From JBFWPF01 sp050250135 (lineage in GTDB: Bacteria > Chlamydiota > Chlamydiia > Chlamydiales > JAFEGQ01), in contig JBFWPF010000021.1 of the NCBI GenBank assembly GCA_050250135.1, forward strand, positions 1 through 35,101: DNA of 35,101 nt, given 5' to 3'. Positions 14,119 through 22,103 of this stretch are shown one piece after another. Position numbers and translations under genes: made by a program. Under the pieces are notes generated by a model. It did not search any database. It saw only the letters and a program-made list of their open reading frames with translations, and was not told the origin of the DNA. Every line of letters starts with the position of its first letter. Positions within the stretch are counted from its first letter, which is position 1.

Positions 14119-15000
14119 ATGCCCGATACCCTTCCCCGCAGTGTTGGCATTCATGATGGCCCCTTCCATGCCGATGAGGTCACAGCGGTCGCCCTCCTCC
14201 TCCTCACCGATCGGGTCGATCGGGACCGGATCCACCGGAGTCGGGACCCCGAGGTCCTGGATGAGTGTGAGTATGTTTGCGATGTCGGGGGGACCTACGA
14301 CCCAGCGCAAAAGCGGTTCGACCACCACCAGGTCGACTACCGAGGGGGGCTCTCCTCAGCGGGGATGGTCCTAGAGTTTCTGTGGCGGGAGGGGGCCCTC
14401 GAAAAGGAGGAGTACCACTTCCTCCGCGAAAACCTGATGGATGGGGTCGACCTCCACGACAACGGGCGGATCCAGCCCATCCCCGGCGTGATGACCTTTT
14501 CGGTGGTGGTGGCCAACTTTATGCCGGTCTCCTACGACGCTACCCCATCGGAGATCGAAGAGGGGTTTTGGGCCGCCCTCCATTTTGTTCGGGGCCACTT
14601 GGAGCGGATGCTCGGCCGCCACCGGTACGGGGTTGAGTGTCGGCAACAGGTGGCGGAGGCGATGAAGGGGGGGGCCGAGATCCTCATCTTCGATAAAAAA
14701 ATTCCTTGGCTTGAGAGCTTTTTCGCCCTAGGGGGTGAGGGGCATCCAGCAAAACTAGTGGTCATGCCGGCCAATCCCCACTGGAAGCTGCGGGGGATCC
14801 CTCCGAACATGGCCGAGCGGATGAGTGTCCGGGTGCCGATGCCCGAAAAGTGGGCCGGTTTGCTCGAAGGGGACCTTGGAAAGGTCTGCCCCATCAAGGG
14901 GGCAGTCTTTTGCCACAAGGGGCGTTTTGTCTCGGTGTGGGAGACGAAAGAGGCGGCTCTCGAGGCTGCCAGGAGGATCTTGAATGGCGACCGTTTTTGA
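14119..15000 (+). CDS. MYG1/UPF0160-family DHH hydrolase
   Basis: This 293-aa protein belongs to the MYG1 family, metal-dependent DHH-type phosphodiesterases; the eukaryotic member is a 3'-5' RNA exonuclease. Metal-binding motifs are IHDGPFHADE (residues 11-20), DVGGTYDP (55-62), RFDHHQ (67-72) and MDGVDLHDNG (about 107-116). The C-terminal part has FDKKIPWLESFF and the GIPP-MAERMSVRVPMP segment typical of the family. ATG at 14119 is preferred over a GTG six bases earlier because ATAGGTG sits at the right distance from it. Its last 17 bases overlap the next gene, indicating translational coupling. The bacterial substrate is not established; cleavage of short RNA or nucleotide products is an inference. 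Confidence 0.9.
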   Translation: MPDTLPRSVGIHDGPFHADEVTAVALLLLTDRVDRDRIHRSRDPEVLDECEYVCDVGGTYDPAQKRFDHHQVDYRGGLSSAGMVLEFLWREGALEKEEYHFLRENLMDGVDLHDNGRIQPIPGVMTFSVVVANFMPVSYDATPSEIEEGFWAALHFVRGHLERMLGRHRYGVECRQQVAEAMKGGAEILIFDKKIPWLESFFALGGEGHPAKLVVMPANPHWKLRGIPPNMAERMSVRVPMPEKWAGLLEGDLGKVCPIKGAVFCHKGRFVSVWETKEAALEAARRILNGDRF

Positions 15001-15316
15001 GCGGATCATCGCTGGGGAGCTCCCGGCAGAAAAGGTGTTTGAGAATGAGCGGATTTTGGTTATCCAGGATCTCTACCCGGTGGCGCCGACCCATCTGCTG
15101 GTAATTTCGAAAAAGGTGATACCCAGTGTGGGCGATCTAAAGGAGGAGGATGACCTTTTGGTCGGAGAGATGATGCGGGTAGCTGCCGAGGTGGCCCAGA
15201 ATAGGGGTCTTGAGGAGTACCGGCTGATCACCAACCGGGGCCCCTCCGCAGGGCAGTCGATCTACCACCTCCACTTCCACCTCATCGGTGGGCGGCAACT
15301 CGGGAGGCTCGGATGA
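14984..15316 (+). CDS. HIT-family nucleotide hydrolase/transferase
   Basis: This 110-aa protein of the histidine triad superfamily (Hint-like) hydrolyses nucleoside phosphoramidates or related adenylated compounds. The N-terminus TVFERIIAGELPAEKVFENE is a typical HIT start. The active-site triad is HLHFHLIGG, with His95, His97 and His99. The length matches bacterial HIT proteins (110-120 aa). It starts inside the MYG1 coding region (17-bp overlap), and its TGA overlaps the next ATG as ATGA, placing it firmly in the operon. The substrate is not known here. Confidence 0.93.
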   Translation: MATVFERIIAGELPAEKVFENERILVIQDLYPVAPTHLLVISKKVIPSVGDLKEEDDLLVGEMMRVAAEVAQNRGLEEYRLITNRGPSAGQSIYHLHFHLIGGRQLGRLG

Positions 15317-15828
15317 GGGCCCAGCGCAGTGAGATTGCCCTCTGTGTCATCGACGTGCAGGAAAAGCTCTTTCCCAAGATTGAGGGGCACAAGGGGATCC
15401 TCGCCGAGATGGAGCGGGTAGTGCGGGCCTTTCAGCTGCTGGGTCTGCCGGTGATCGGGACCGAGCAGTACCCCAAGGGGCTCGGGAAGATGGTGGAGCC
15501 TCTCCAGAGTCTTGTAGGGACCTTTCATGAGAAGACCCATTTTTCGGCAGCCGGAGCGCTGCCTCAAGAGCGACGTCAATGGGCCTTGGTTGGGATCGAG
15601 GCCCATGTTTGTGTGTTGCAAACGGCGCTCGATCTGGTAGAAAGGGGATGCGAGGTCGTAGTGCCGAGGGGAGCGATCGGCTCGAGACGGGATGTGGACT
15701 GCAGGACGGCTGCCGATGAGATGCGGCATGCCGGGGTGCGGATCACCTCCGTTGAGAGCCTCCTGTTTGAGCTTCTCGGAGATGCTAAAGACCCCGCCTT
15801 TAAGGATATCAGCGCGTTGATCAAGTGA
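15313..15828 (+). CDS. Isochorismatase-like cysteine hydrolase
   Basis: This 171-aa protein has the isochorismatase/nicotinamidase Rossmann-like fold. The catalytic triad is visible: Asp14 in CVIDVQ, Lys74 in FHEKTHFSA, and Cys100 in GIEAHVCVLQTALDL. The short form without extra insertions resembles the YcaC/ISOC1-2 group, whose natural substrates are mostly unknown. It lacks the His metal site expected for a true nicotinamidase, as far as I can see. It overlaps its neighbours on both sides (ATGA upstream, GTGA downstream), so it is translated together with the HIT and HEAT genes. Confidence 0.9.
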   Translation: MRAQRSEIALCVIDVQEKLFPKIEGHKGILAEMERVVRAFQLLGLPVIGTEQYPKGLGKMVEPLQSLVGTFHEKTHFSAAGALPQERRQWALVGIEAHVCVLQTALDLVERGCEVVVPRGAIGSRRDVDCRTAADEMRHAGVRITSVESLLFELLGDAKDPAFKDISALIK

Positions 15829-17519
15829 TCCGTTTTTTGCCCCTTATTTTTCTCTTCCCCCTATTGGTATGGGGGCAATCGCGCGAGCTCGATTGTCTGC
15901 GGCAAATCGGGGATACCGAGCGGGCCGTCGAGCTTGCCCGTTACTACTTAGAAAAAGAGCCGAATGATCCAGAGAAGGAGCGGGAGCTTATCCGCTCCCT
16001 TGCGGCCCATAGGGTCGATGGGGAGGCGGCCCGCCTGGTGCGAGACTACTTTTCCCGCTATCAGGAGGATTGGGAACTTGCCGAGAGGGTTGCTTGGGCC
16101 AGCTTGGGAAAGGGGGGAGGCTCCTCCTCACTGGCCACCCGGGTAGCGGCCCTGGTGGGGGCCGTCGCCACAAATGATATTCAGGCGGTCGACCTCCTCC
16201 TCACCGCTCTGAAGTCGAAGGAGGCGACCTTGCGCGGTGTTGCCCTGGAGCTGGCCCCTAGGCTTCGGGACCGGCCGATCCAGCAAGAGGTCGAGCGCCT
16301 TGTGCGCACTGAGCGGGTCCGCAGCGTCCGGATCGCCGCGATCCGCTCGGCCGCTCTGATGCAGATGGAGCAGCTAGAGCCGCTGATGCGGGAGATTGTG
16401 GCCGATAAGCGGGCCTCGACCGAGGAGCGGCTTGCCGCCGTTGTGGCCGCCGCCGAGCTCATGGAGGATGTAAGTGACGGGGATCTCAATTTTTTAGCGA
16501 CCCATCCCCGCGCCGGGATGCGGATGCTCGCCTGTGAAGCCATCGCCCTTCTTGATCGGCGGGACCGGCTCGACCTCCTTCCCCCTCTACTTGCCGACTC
16601 CCGCCCCGATGTCCGCCTCTCCGCCCTGAGCTGCGCCGCCCTGTTCTGGGAGGAGATCCCCCTCGAGAGGATCGAACCCCTCCTAAAGGACCCCGATAGT
16701 GGGGTCGCCATCACCGCCGCCTATGTGATGACCCTAAAGGCCCCCGAGAGGGGGAGGGGAGCCTTTGCCAAGTACCTCAAGTCAAAGCGGCCCGACGAGG
16801 CCCGAATGGCCGCTGCCGCCCTCGCTCAAGCGGGAACCAAAGGGGTCCCCCTCGCTCAAGAGATGCTCCGGACCCATTCCGACCCCTATGTTAAGGCGAC
16901 CCTTGCCCTTGGCCTTCTCGGGCAGCGGGTCTCGATCCAAGAGGCTCTTGCCCACCTCTACACCTTTTGCATGAAAGAGCCCGAGCTCTGGATGTGGAAG
17001 ACCTATGGCAACGGGCGCTTTCGGGCCCTTGCCCCCTCCAACCTCGGCCTCACCCCCCGCCTTGCCGGTGCCAGGGAGGCGGTCGATCAGATGGCCCGCC
17101 TCGAGATCCTCAGCCTCCTTGCCCTTTTTGAGCACCCCCGAGCTGAGGCGGCAATTAAAAAGTTTCTTAAGAGCTCTTCTTGGGGGGTGAGTGGGGTAGC
17201 GGCGATGACTCTGTTGGAGGAGGGGGAGCCTGAAGAGGCCCTTGAGGTAGTCCGGGGACTCCTGAAGGACCCCGACGAGAAGATTCGGGTTCAGGCCGCT
17301 CTGGGGCTCGCTTTGTGGGGGGGAGATCCGAGCGCGGCCGGCGTTTTGGAGGGGGCCTATCCAGCGGCGGATCGGGAGCTCAAGATCCAGCTCCTGGAGG
17401 CCCTCGGCAAAATCGGCTCCCGCAGCTCCCTTCCCTTTCTGCTCGAGCGGCTCGACGAGCCCTTCGACACACTACGGGTGCTTGCGGCGTCGGCCCTGAT
17501 TCAATGTCTTAATCATTAG
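15825..17519 (+). CDS. Secreted HEAT-repeat protein
   Basis: This 564-aa protein starts at GTG 15825, overlapping the previous stop as GTGA. This start gives a clear signal peptide, MIRFLPLIFLFPLLVWGQS, and the mature part begins at about residue 18-20. The rest is a long helical solenoid of HEAT/PBS-lyase-type repeats of about 30-32 residues. Examples are ATLRGVALELAPRLRD, VRIAAIRSAALMQMEQ, GMRMLACEAIALLDRR, DVRLSALSCAALFWEE and KIRVQAALGLALWGGD. There is no catalytic motif. It is probably a periplasmic scaffold or protein-binding factor. Its linkage to three small cytoplasmic hydrolases is unexplained. A 60-bp gap separates it from tyrP. Confidence 0.85.
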   Translation: MIRFLPLIFLFPLLVWGQSRELDCLRQIGDTERAVELARYYLEKEPNDPEKERELIRSLAAHRVDGEAARLVRDYFSRYQEDWELAERVAWASLGKGGGSSSLATRVAALVGAVATNDIQAVDLLLTALKSKEATLRGVALELAPRLRDRPIQQEVERLVRTERVRSVRIAAIRSAALMQMEQLEPLMREIVADKRASTEERLAAVVAAAELMEDVSDGDLNFLATHPRAGMRMLACEAIALLDRRDRLDLLPPLLADSRPDVRLSALSCAALFWEEIPLERIEPLLKDPDSGVAITAAYVMTLKAPERGRGAFAKYLKSKRPDEARMAAAALAQAGTKGVPLAQEMLRTHSDPYVKATLALGLLGQRVSIQEALAHLYTFCMKEPELWMWKTYGNGRFRALAPSNLGLTPRLAGAREAVDQMARLEILSLLALFEHPRAEAAIKKFLKSSSWGVSGVAAMTLLEEGEPEEALEVVRGLLKDPDEKIRVQAALGLALWGGDPSAAGVLEGAYPAADRELKIQLLEALGKIGSRSSLPFLLERLDEPFDTLRVLAASALIQCLNH

Positions 17520-17579
17520 CCTCAAATATCTCTATCGGCTACCCTTCTTTCCGGATTTGGAAACAGGAAGAAGGGGTTA

Positions 17580-18806
17580 ATGGAGAAGCAGGGGAGCGCT
17601 GTTGGGGTCGCACTATTAGTAGCAGGAACCTGCGTGGGCGGGGGGATGCTGGCGCTACCGGTCATTACGGGGCCAGCTGGGTTTATCCCGTCGCTCTTTT
17701 TGATGGCACTCGCCTGCGCCTTTATGGCGATCACCGGCCTCCTCTTTGTCGAAGCCAACCTCTGGCTCGGACCGGGAACCCACTTTACCACCATGGCCGC
17801 AAAGCTGCTCGGCCCCGTCGGGAAGGTCGTGGTCATCCTCCTCTACCTTTTCATAGGGTACCTCTCACTCATTGCTTACACAGCAGGGGGCGGGGAGCTC
17901 TTTGAAGGGGCGATCATCCACCTGTTTGGCGCCGGGTGGGGAAAGTGGGTCACCTGTACCCTCTTTATCGTCGTCTTTACGCTGATCATTGCGCTCGGCC
18001 ATAGCAGAGTGGGGCGGGTCAACGAACTCCTCTTCGTCGCCATGATCCTCGCCTACCTCTTCCTCATTGTCGGCGGAATCGGGGAGGTAAAGTGGCACAA
18101 CCTCCTCCACCAAGATTGGACCTTCGGGATCTACTCGGTCCCCCTCCTCCTCACCATCTTTAGCTACCAAGCGGTGGTCCCAAGCCTTGTGATCTACCTC
18201 AACGGCGATGGGCGGCGCCTTAGGGCCGCGATCATTTGGGGGGCCATCATCGCCTTCTTTATCTACGCCCTCTGGCAGTGGCTCGTGCTCGGCATCGTGC
18301 CCCTCCAGGGGAGCCACGGCCTCAACCACGCCTTTCAGGAGGGCTTTACCGCGACCCAATCGCTGAGCCGCCATGCCGCCGCCAGGGCCCTCTCAGCAGT
18401 AAGTCAATTTTTTGCTTTCTTTGCCCTGGCCACCTCTTTCTTGGGGATTGCCCTTGGGCTCTTCGACTTTTTGGTCGACGGGCTTAAGGCTAAGCGGACG
18501 GGGGTAAGCAAGTGGGCCCTTCTTTTGCTGATTGCCGTACCTACCCTGATCCCAGCGGTCCTCTACCCCCGCGTCTTTATCGAGGCCCTAGGGGCCTCTG
18601 GGGGCTTTGGGGATGCCGTTCTGAATGGGATGATCCCGGTCCTGATGGTCTGGTCGGGGCGCTACCGACAGCAGCTCACTGGGAGCTTCCGCGTCAAGGG
18701 GGGGCCCGCCTTCCTCTTTGTGATCTTTGTCACCGCCCTCTTTGTCCTTGTGGTCGAGATCCTTCAGCGAATCAACGTCTTGGTTCCTATCAACGACTTA
18801 CGGTAG
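17580..18806 (+). CDS. tyrP: Aromatic amino acid permease, TyrP family
   Basis: This 408-aa inner-membrane protein of the hydroxy/aromatic amino acid permease (HAAAP) family imports Tyr and/or Trp with protons. The hallmark first-helix motif VAGTCVGGGMLALPVITGPA (residues 14-33) is present, and about eleven hydrophobic helices follow. The ribosome binding site GGAAGAAGGGG precedes the ATG at 17580. Chlamydiae commonly carry one or more tyrP copies, whose number relates to tryptophan supply from the host; only one copy is seen here. It may be transcribed with the HEAT gene (60-bp gap). Its last 17 bases overlap sufE on the opposite strand. Confidence 0.93.
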   Translation: MEKQGSAVGVALLVAGTCVGGGMLALPVITGPAGFIPSLFLMALACAFMAITGLLFVEANLWLGPGTHFTTMAAKLLGPVGKVVVILLYLFIGYLSLIAYTAGGGELFEGAIIHLFGAGWGKWVTCTLFIVVFTLIIALGHSRVGRVNELLFVAMILAYLFLIVGGIGEVKWHNLLHQDWTFGIYSVPLLLTIFSYQAVVPSLVIYLNGDGRRLRAAIIWGAIIAFFIYALWQWLVLGIVPLQGSHGLNHAFQEGFTATQSLSRHAAARALSAVSQFFAFFALATSFLGIALGLFDFLVDGLKAKRTGVSKWALLLLIAVPTLIPAVLYPRVFIEALGASGGFGDAVLNGMIPVLMVWSGRYRQQLTGSFRVKGGPAFLFVIFVTALFVLVVEILQRINVLVPINDLR

Positions 18807-19206
18807 AAAGAGCAAGCTCTTGGATCCGCCTCCACATGCTGGCAAGGCCGTTTGCCCGGCCGGGGGAGAGGCTGGAGAGGATCCCCAACTCCTTAAAGAA
18901 GGTAGGGGGGGTACGGAGGATCGCCTCGGGGGTCTCGCCGCTATAGACGGCGACGAGGAGATGGGCTAGGCCTGCTGAGATCAGCGCATCTGAAGCGGCC
19001 GACAGGTAGAGGAGCCGCCCCTCAACATGAGGAGCTAGGTAGACCCGGCTCTGACAGCCAGGGACCAGGTGGGCCTCCTCCTGGAGGGACATAGGGGGGA
19101 GCTCCTGCCCAAACTCGATAATTTTCTTATACTTCTCTTCGGGCGTGGTAAGCCCCTTAAAGAGGGCACGGACCCGGAGCTCCTTCTGCTGAATCGAGGC
19201 AAACAT
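18790..19206 (-). CDS. sufE: Cysteine desulfurase sulfur acceptor SufE
   Basis: This 138-aa SufE-family protein accepts persulfide sulfur from the cysteine desulfurase SufS and stimulates it during Fe-S cluster assembly. The sulfur-accepting cysteine is Cys51 in HLVPGCQSRVYL, the same position as in E. coli SufE. Other family features are EEKYKKIIEFGQELPPM and the late FFKELGI-LSPGRANGLASM segment. It is alone on the minus strand and convergent with tyrP with a 17-bp tail overlap; other suf genes are not in the window. The start at 19206 gives the usual length, although its ribosome binding site is weak. Confidence 0.95.
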   Translation of the reverse strand: MFASIQQKELRVRALFKGLTTPEEKYKKIIEFGQELPPMSLQEEAHLVPGCQSRVYLAPHVEGRLLYLSAASDALISAGLAHLLVAVYSGETPEAILRTPPTFFKELGILSSLSPGRANGLASMWRRIQELALSTVSR

Positions 19207-19488
19207 CCTAAAAAGGATAGGTTAATTGGCAAATAAATGCACAGGGCCTAATAGGTACGCCCTTAAAAATTAATGGCGGCATCCTCTTGCTGCATTGGCC
19301 ATTTTGTTGTGCTCGCTCCTCAGCCATAGCGCTTTGGCTATGGCTTTCATCACGACCTCAACAACCTGCCTCGATTCGCTAAGAGGCCGCTCGCCATAAC
19401 TTTTTCAGGACGCACCTTGACAGTAAACGGTCCGCCGGTCCACCCTGTGGCAGTTTTCAGTAGCACGGCGGTGAAGGCTCAATTTCGC
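19207..19488. other. 282-bp spacer between sufE and infA with two hairpins
   Basis: The spacer holds AGCCATAGC/GCTATGGCT (19322-19330 with 19337-19345, six-base loop) and a looser AATGGC/GCCATT hairpin around 19272-19304. No long T-run follows either. TTGACA near 19417 has no suitable -10. A plus-strand frame over 19287-19385 is open but has no start. The infA promoter must lie here but I cannot place it. Confidence 0.45.
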
Positions 19489-19707
19489 ATGGCAAAAGAG
19501 GATAAGCTCAACCTCGAGGGGAAGGTCGTTGAACTCCTTCCCAATATGACCTTCAAGGTAGAACTTGAGAATGGGCATGTCGTCCTTGCGCACCTGTGTG
19601 GAAAGATGAGGATGCGCAATATCCGGGTGTTGGTCGGGGATCGGGTGACCGTTGAGATGTCCCCATACGACCTGACCAAGGCGCGGATTATGTACCGACA
19701 TCGCTAG
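19489..19707 (+). CDS. infA: Translation initiation factor IF-1
   Basis: This 72-aa OB-fold protein binds the A site of the 30S subunit and supports IF-2 and IF-3 during initiation. The sequence MAKEDKLNLEGKVVELLPNM, then AHLCGKMRMRNIRVLVGDRV and the tail DLTKARIMYRHR, is the standard IF-1 pattern with the chlamydial-type ending. ATG at 19489 is used; an upstream TTG in the same frame would add 24 residues unlike any IF-1. It leads the chlamydial infA-tRNA-tuf-secE-nusG-ribosomal-rpoBC cluster. Confidence 0.97.
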   Translation: MAKEDKLNLEGKVVELLPNMTFKVELENGHVVLAHLCGKMRMRNIRVLVGDRVTVEMSPYDLTKARIMYRHR

Positions 19708-19733
19708 GCCGTCAAAAACTTGGCGGCCAAGTG

Positions 19734-19762
19734 TTGCTGTAATTTAGGTTCCCGAGTAGACT
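19734..19762 (+). promoter_or_regulatory. Predicted promoter of tRNA-Thr/tuf
   Basis: There is a -35 TTGCTG (19734-19739), a 17-bp spacer and a -10 TAGACT (19757-19762), about 35 bp before tRNA-Thr. A small CCGAG/CTCGG hairpin overlaps the -10. Confidence 0.5.
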
Positions 19763-19797
19763 CGGTGGCTCGTTGAGCTATGCTTGGGAAAATGGGA

Positions 19798-19869
19798 GCC
19801 CGGATAGCTCAGAGGTAGAGCACTTGCATGGTAAGCAAGGGGTCGCAGGTTCAATTCCTGCTCTGGGCA
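19798..19869 (+). tRNA. tRNA-Thr (GGT)
   Basis: This is a full 72-nt cloverleaf with acceptor GCCCGGA/TCTGGGC (one G-T pair), D-arm GCTC/GAGC, anticodon stem CTTGC/GCAAG with loop ATGGTAA (anticodon GGT), T-arm GCAGG-TTCAATT-CCTGC and discriminator A. CCA is not encoded. Its place between infA and tuf is the same as in other chlamydiae. Confidence 0.96.
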
Positions 19870-19911
19870 AGAGTAAACGCCAAGAAAATCATTTGTTGAG
19901 GGTAACAGACC

Positions 19912-21096
19912 ATGGCAAAAGAAGCATTTAAGAGAGATAAACCCCACGTCAATATCGGAACCATCGGTCACGTCGACCATGGGAAGACGACCCTAACCGC
20001 CGCCATCACCAAAGTCCTGTCGAAGACAGGGGGAGGGAAGGCGAAGAGCTACGCTGAGATCGACAACACCCCTGAAGAAAAGGCCCGTGGGATTACCATT
20101 AACTCCTCCCACGTCGAGTACGAAACGGGCGTTCGTCACTACGCTCACGTCGACTGCCCCGGCCACGCCGACTACGTTAAGAACATGATCACCGGTGCTG
20201 CTCAGATGGATGGAGCGATCCTCGTCGTAGCGGCAACCGACGGTCCGATGCCCCAGACGAAGGAGCACATCCTTCTTGCCCACCAAGTGGGAGTTCCCAG
20301 CATGGTCGTCTTCCTTAACAAGTGCGATCAGATCAGCGAAGCCGATCAGGAGCTTATCGACCTCGTTGAGATGGAGCTGACCGAGCTTCTCGAAGCGAAA
20401 GGGTACAAGAATGTCCCCATCATCAAAGGATCGGCCCTTAAGGCCCTTGAAGGGGACGCCAACTACGAAGCCTCCATTAAGGAGCTGATGGATGCAGTGG
20501 ACAAACACATCCCTACCCCAGCACGGGAGGTCGACAAGCCCTTCCTGATGCCGATCGAGGACGTCTTCTCGATCTCGGGTCGGGGAACGGTAGCCACTGG
20601 CCGTGTCGAGCGGGGTATTGTCAAGATGAACGACAAACTCGAACTCGTTGGCTTCAAAGAGAAGATGGAGACGGTCGCCACCGGCCTTGAGATGTTCAAC
20701 AAGACGCTCGACGAGGCTCAAGCGGGTGAAAACGTCGGGATCCTCCTCCGCGGTGTCGACAAAGACCGCATTCAGCGCGGGATGGTCCTTGCGGCGCCTG
20801 GTACCTGCACCCCCCATACGAAGTTTAAGGGGCAGGTCTACGTCCTCAAGAAGGAGGAGGGGGGTCGTCACAAACCCTTCTTCACCGGTTACCGTCCTCA
20901 GTTCTACCTGAGAACCACCGACGTTACCGGAAGCATTGAGCTTCCACAAGGGACCGAGATGGTGATGCCTGGGGACAACGTGTTGCTCACAGCTACCCTC
21001 GTTGCCCCTGTGGCGATGGAGAAAGGGATGCGGTTTGCGATCCGAGAAGGGGGAAGAACCATCGGCGCGGGAACCGTTACCGAGATCCTTCAGTAG
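19912..21096 (+). CDS. tuf: Elongation factor Tu
   Basis: This 394-aa GTPase delivers aminoacyl-tRNA to the ribosome. The G-domain motifs are GHVDHGKT (19-26), the RGITI switch I, DCPGHADY (81-88) and NKCD (about 136-139). Domains II and III follow, with the usual GRVERGIV and RTTDVTGSIELP segments. The length is exactly typical. It is the only tuf in the window and is flanked by tRNA-Thr and tRNA-Trp, which probably makes tRNA processing part of the maturation of its mRNA. Codon choice is rich in C-ending codons and clearly more biased than in the accessory genes, as expected for very high expression. Confidence 0.99.
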   Translation: MAKEAFKRDKPHVNIGTIGHVDHGKTTLTAAITKVLSKTGGGKAKSYAEIDNTPEEKARGITINSSHVEYETGVRHYAHVDCPGHADYVKNMITGAAQMDGAILVVAATDGPMPQTKEHILLAHQVGVPSMVVFLNKCDQISEADQELIDLVEMELTELLEAKGYKNVPIIKGSALKALEGDANYEASIKELMDAVDKHIPTPAREVDKPFLMPIEDVFSISGRGTVATGRVERGIVKMNDKLELVGFKEKMETVATGLEMFNKTLDEAQAGENVGILLRGVDKDRIQRGMVLAAPGTCTPHTKFKGQVYVLKKEEGGRHKPFFTGYRPQFYLRTTDVTGSIELPQGTEMVMPGDNVLLTATLVAPVAMEKGMRFAIREGGRTIGAGTVTEILQ

Positions 21097-21109
21097 GCGA
21101 GGAAAGTGA

Positions 21110-21140
21110 GGGGGTGGCGGCCAAGGGGTCGGCCACCCCC
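21110..21140 (+). terminator. GC-rich hairpin after tuf
   Basis: GGGGGTGGC (21110-21118) pairs exactly with GCCACCCCC (21132-21140). It lies between tuf and tRNA-Trp. No T-run follows, so it may be a 3'-end stabiliser or partial terminator reducing transcription into secE. Confidence 0.45.
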
Positions 21141-21147
21141 ACTTAGT

Positions 21148-21220
21148 GGGTGTGTAGCTCAGCTGGTAGAGCAGCGATCTCCAAAGTCGCCGGTCGGGGG
21201 TTCGAATCCCTCCGCACTCG
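21148..21220 (+). tRNA. tRNA-Trp (CCA)
   Basis: This is a 73-nt cloverleaf with acceptor GGGTGTG/CGCACTC (with G-T pairs), D-arm GCTC/GAGC, anticodon stem GCGAT/GTCGC (one mismatch-like T-G at the end) and loop CTCCAAA (anticodon CCA). The T-arm is GGGGG-TTCGAAT-CCCTC and the discriminator is G, the base tryptophanyl-tRNA synthetase expects. CCA is not encoded at the 3' end. Confidence 0.95.
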
Positions 21221-21294
21221 ACGACCCCTGGGGCACCCTAGGGGTGGAATAGGTTGGAGTCGAGGGACATTGCGGCAGGGGAGCGGGAGAGACA

Positions 21295-21549
21295 ATGACA
21301 ATGGATGTGAGAAAGGCTCAATCGACCGGGGCGTCCCAGGTAAAGCGGGTGGGGGCACTCCAATGGATGGGCGGAATTAAGGCAGAGTTCAAGAAGATCA
21401 CCTGGACAACTCGAGAGGAGCTCAAAAGCTACACCAAAATTGTGATCGGGGCCACCTTCGCGGTCGGCCTTGGGATCTATTTGGTGGACCTCGGGATTCA
21501 GGGGATCCTCTCAGGGCTCAGTGCTCTAGTAAAGGCAATCGTTAGCTAA
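21295..21549 (+). CDS. secE: Protein translocase subunit SecE
   Basis: This 84-aa subunit stabilises SecY in the inner-membrane translocon. It is the short form with one membrane helix (about residues 50-72, IVIGATFAVGLGIYLVDLGI), preceded by the amphipathic segment IKAEFKKITWTTREELKSYT that is the conserved core of SecE. ATG at 21295 follows GGGAGAG; an internal Met seven bases on is less well placed. It is followed by nusG after six bases, as in nearly all bacteria. Confidence 0.93.
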   Translation: MTMDVRKAQSTGASQVKRVGALQWMGGIKAEFKKITWTTREELKSYTKIVIGATFAVGLGIYLVDLGIQGILSGLSALVKAIVS

Positions 21550-21555
21550 GGCATC

Positions 21556-22101
21556 ATGCATAATTGGTATGTAGTCCAGGTCCTCTCGGGACATGAGAAG
21601 AAGGTGAAGAAGGCACTCGAAGAGTTTCGGGTCTCCCGCAAGGTTGGCGACCTGATCGAAGAGATCCTCCTCCCTACCGAAAATGTCTCCGAGGTCAAGG
21701 GGGGAGAGCGCCGGATCACCGAAAAACGGATCTGGCCCGGCTACCTGCTGATCAAAATGACCCTGAATGACGACAGCTGGCAGTACGTGAAGGGGACCGA
21801 TGGGGTGATCGACTTTCTCGGCGGAGGGAGCCCAACCCCTCTCTCCAGCGCTGAGGTAGCCGAAATCATGGGCGACCTTAAGGAGAAAAAGGAGACCGTT
21901 ACCCAGAAGCACAAACTAGCTGCTGGCGATCGGGTCAAGATTACAGATGGGGTCTTTGTCAACTTTATCGGTACCGTCACAGAGGTCCTCCACGATAAAG
22001 GGCGGCTAAACGTCCTCGTCTCGATCTTCGGTCGAGACACCAAGGTGGAAGACCTTGAATTCTGGCAGGTTGAAGAGGCAACAGAGGAAAACGTAGGTTA
22101 A
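21556..22101 (+). CDS. nusG: Transcription termination/antitermination protein NusG
   Basis: This 181-aa protein binds the RNA polymerase clamp and links it to Rho or the ribosome. The NGN domain covers about residues 1-110: NWYVVQVLSGHEKKVKKALE, IEEILLPTENVSEV, and RIWPGYLLIKMTLNDDSW. A KOW domain follows at about 125-175 (AAGDRVKITDGVFVNFIGTV, then VLVSIFGRDTKVEL-like bases). The length is usual. Only two bases separate it from rplK. Confidence 0.97.
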   Translation: MHNWYVVQVLSGHEKKVKKALEEFRVSRKVGDLIEEILLPTENVSEVKGGERRITEKRIWPGYLLIKMTLNDDSWQYVKGTDGVIDFLGGGSPTPLSSAEVAEIMGDLKEKKETVTQKHKLAAGDRVKITDGVFVNFIGTVTEVLHDKGRLNVLVSIFGRDTKVEDLEFWQVEEATEENVG

Positions 22102-22103
22102 CT

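Noticed and set aside
19417..19446. TTGACA at 19417 as -35 of an infA promoter
   Set aside because: No acceptable -10 box occurs 16-19 bp downstream; the region is GC-rich (GTCCACCCTGTGG).
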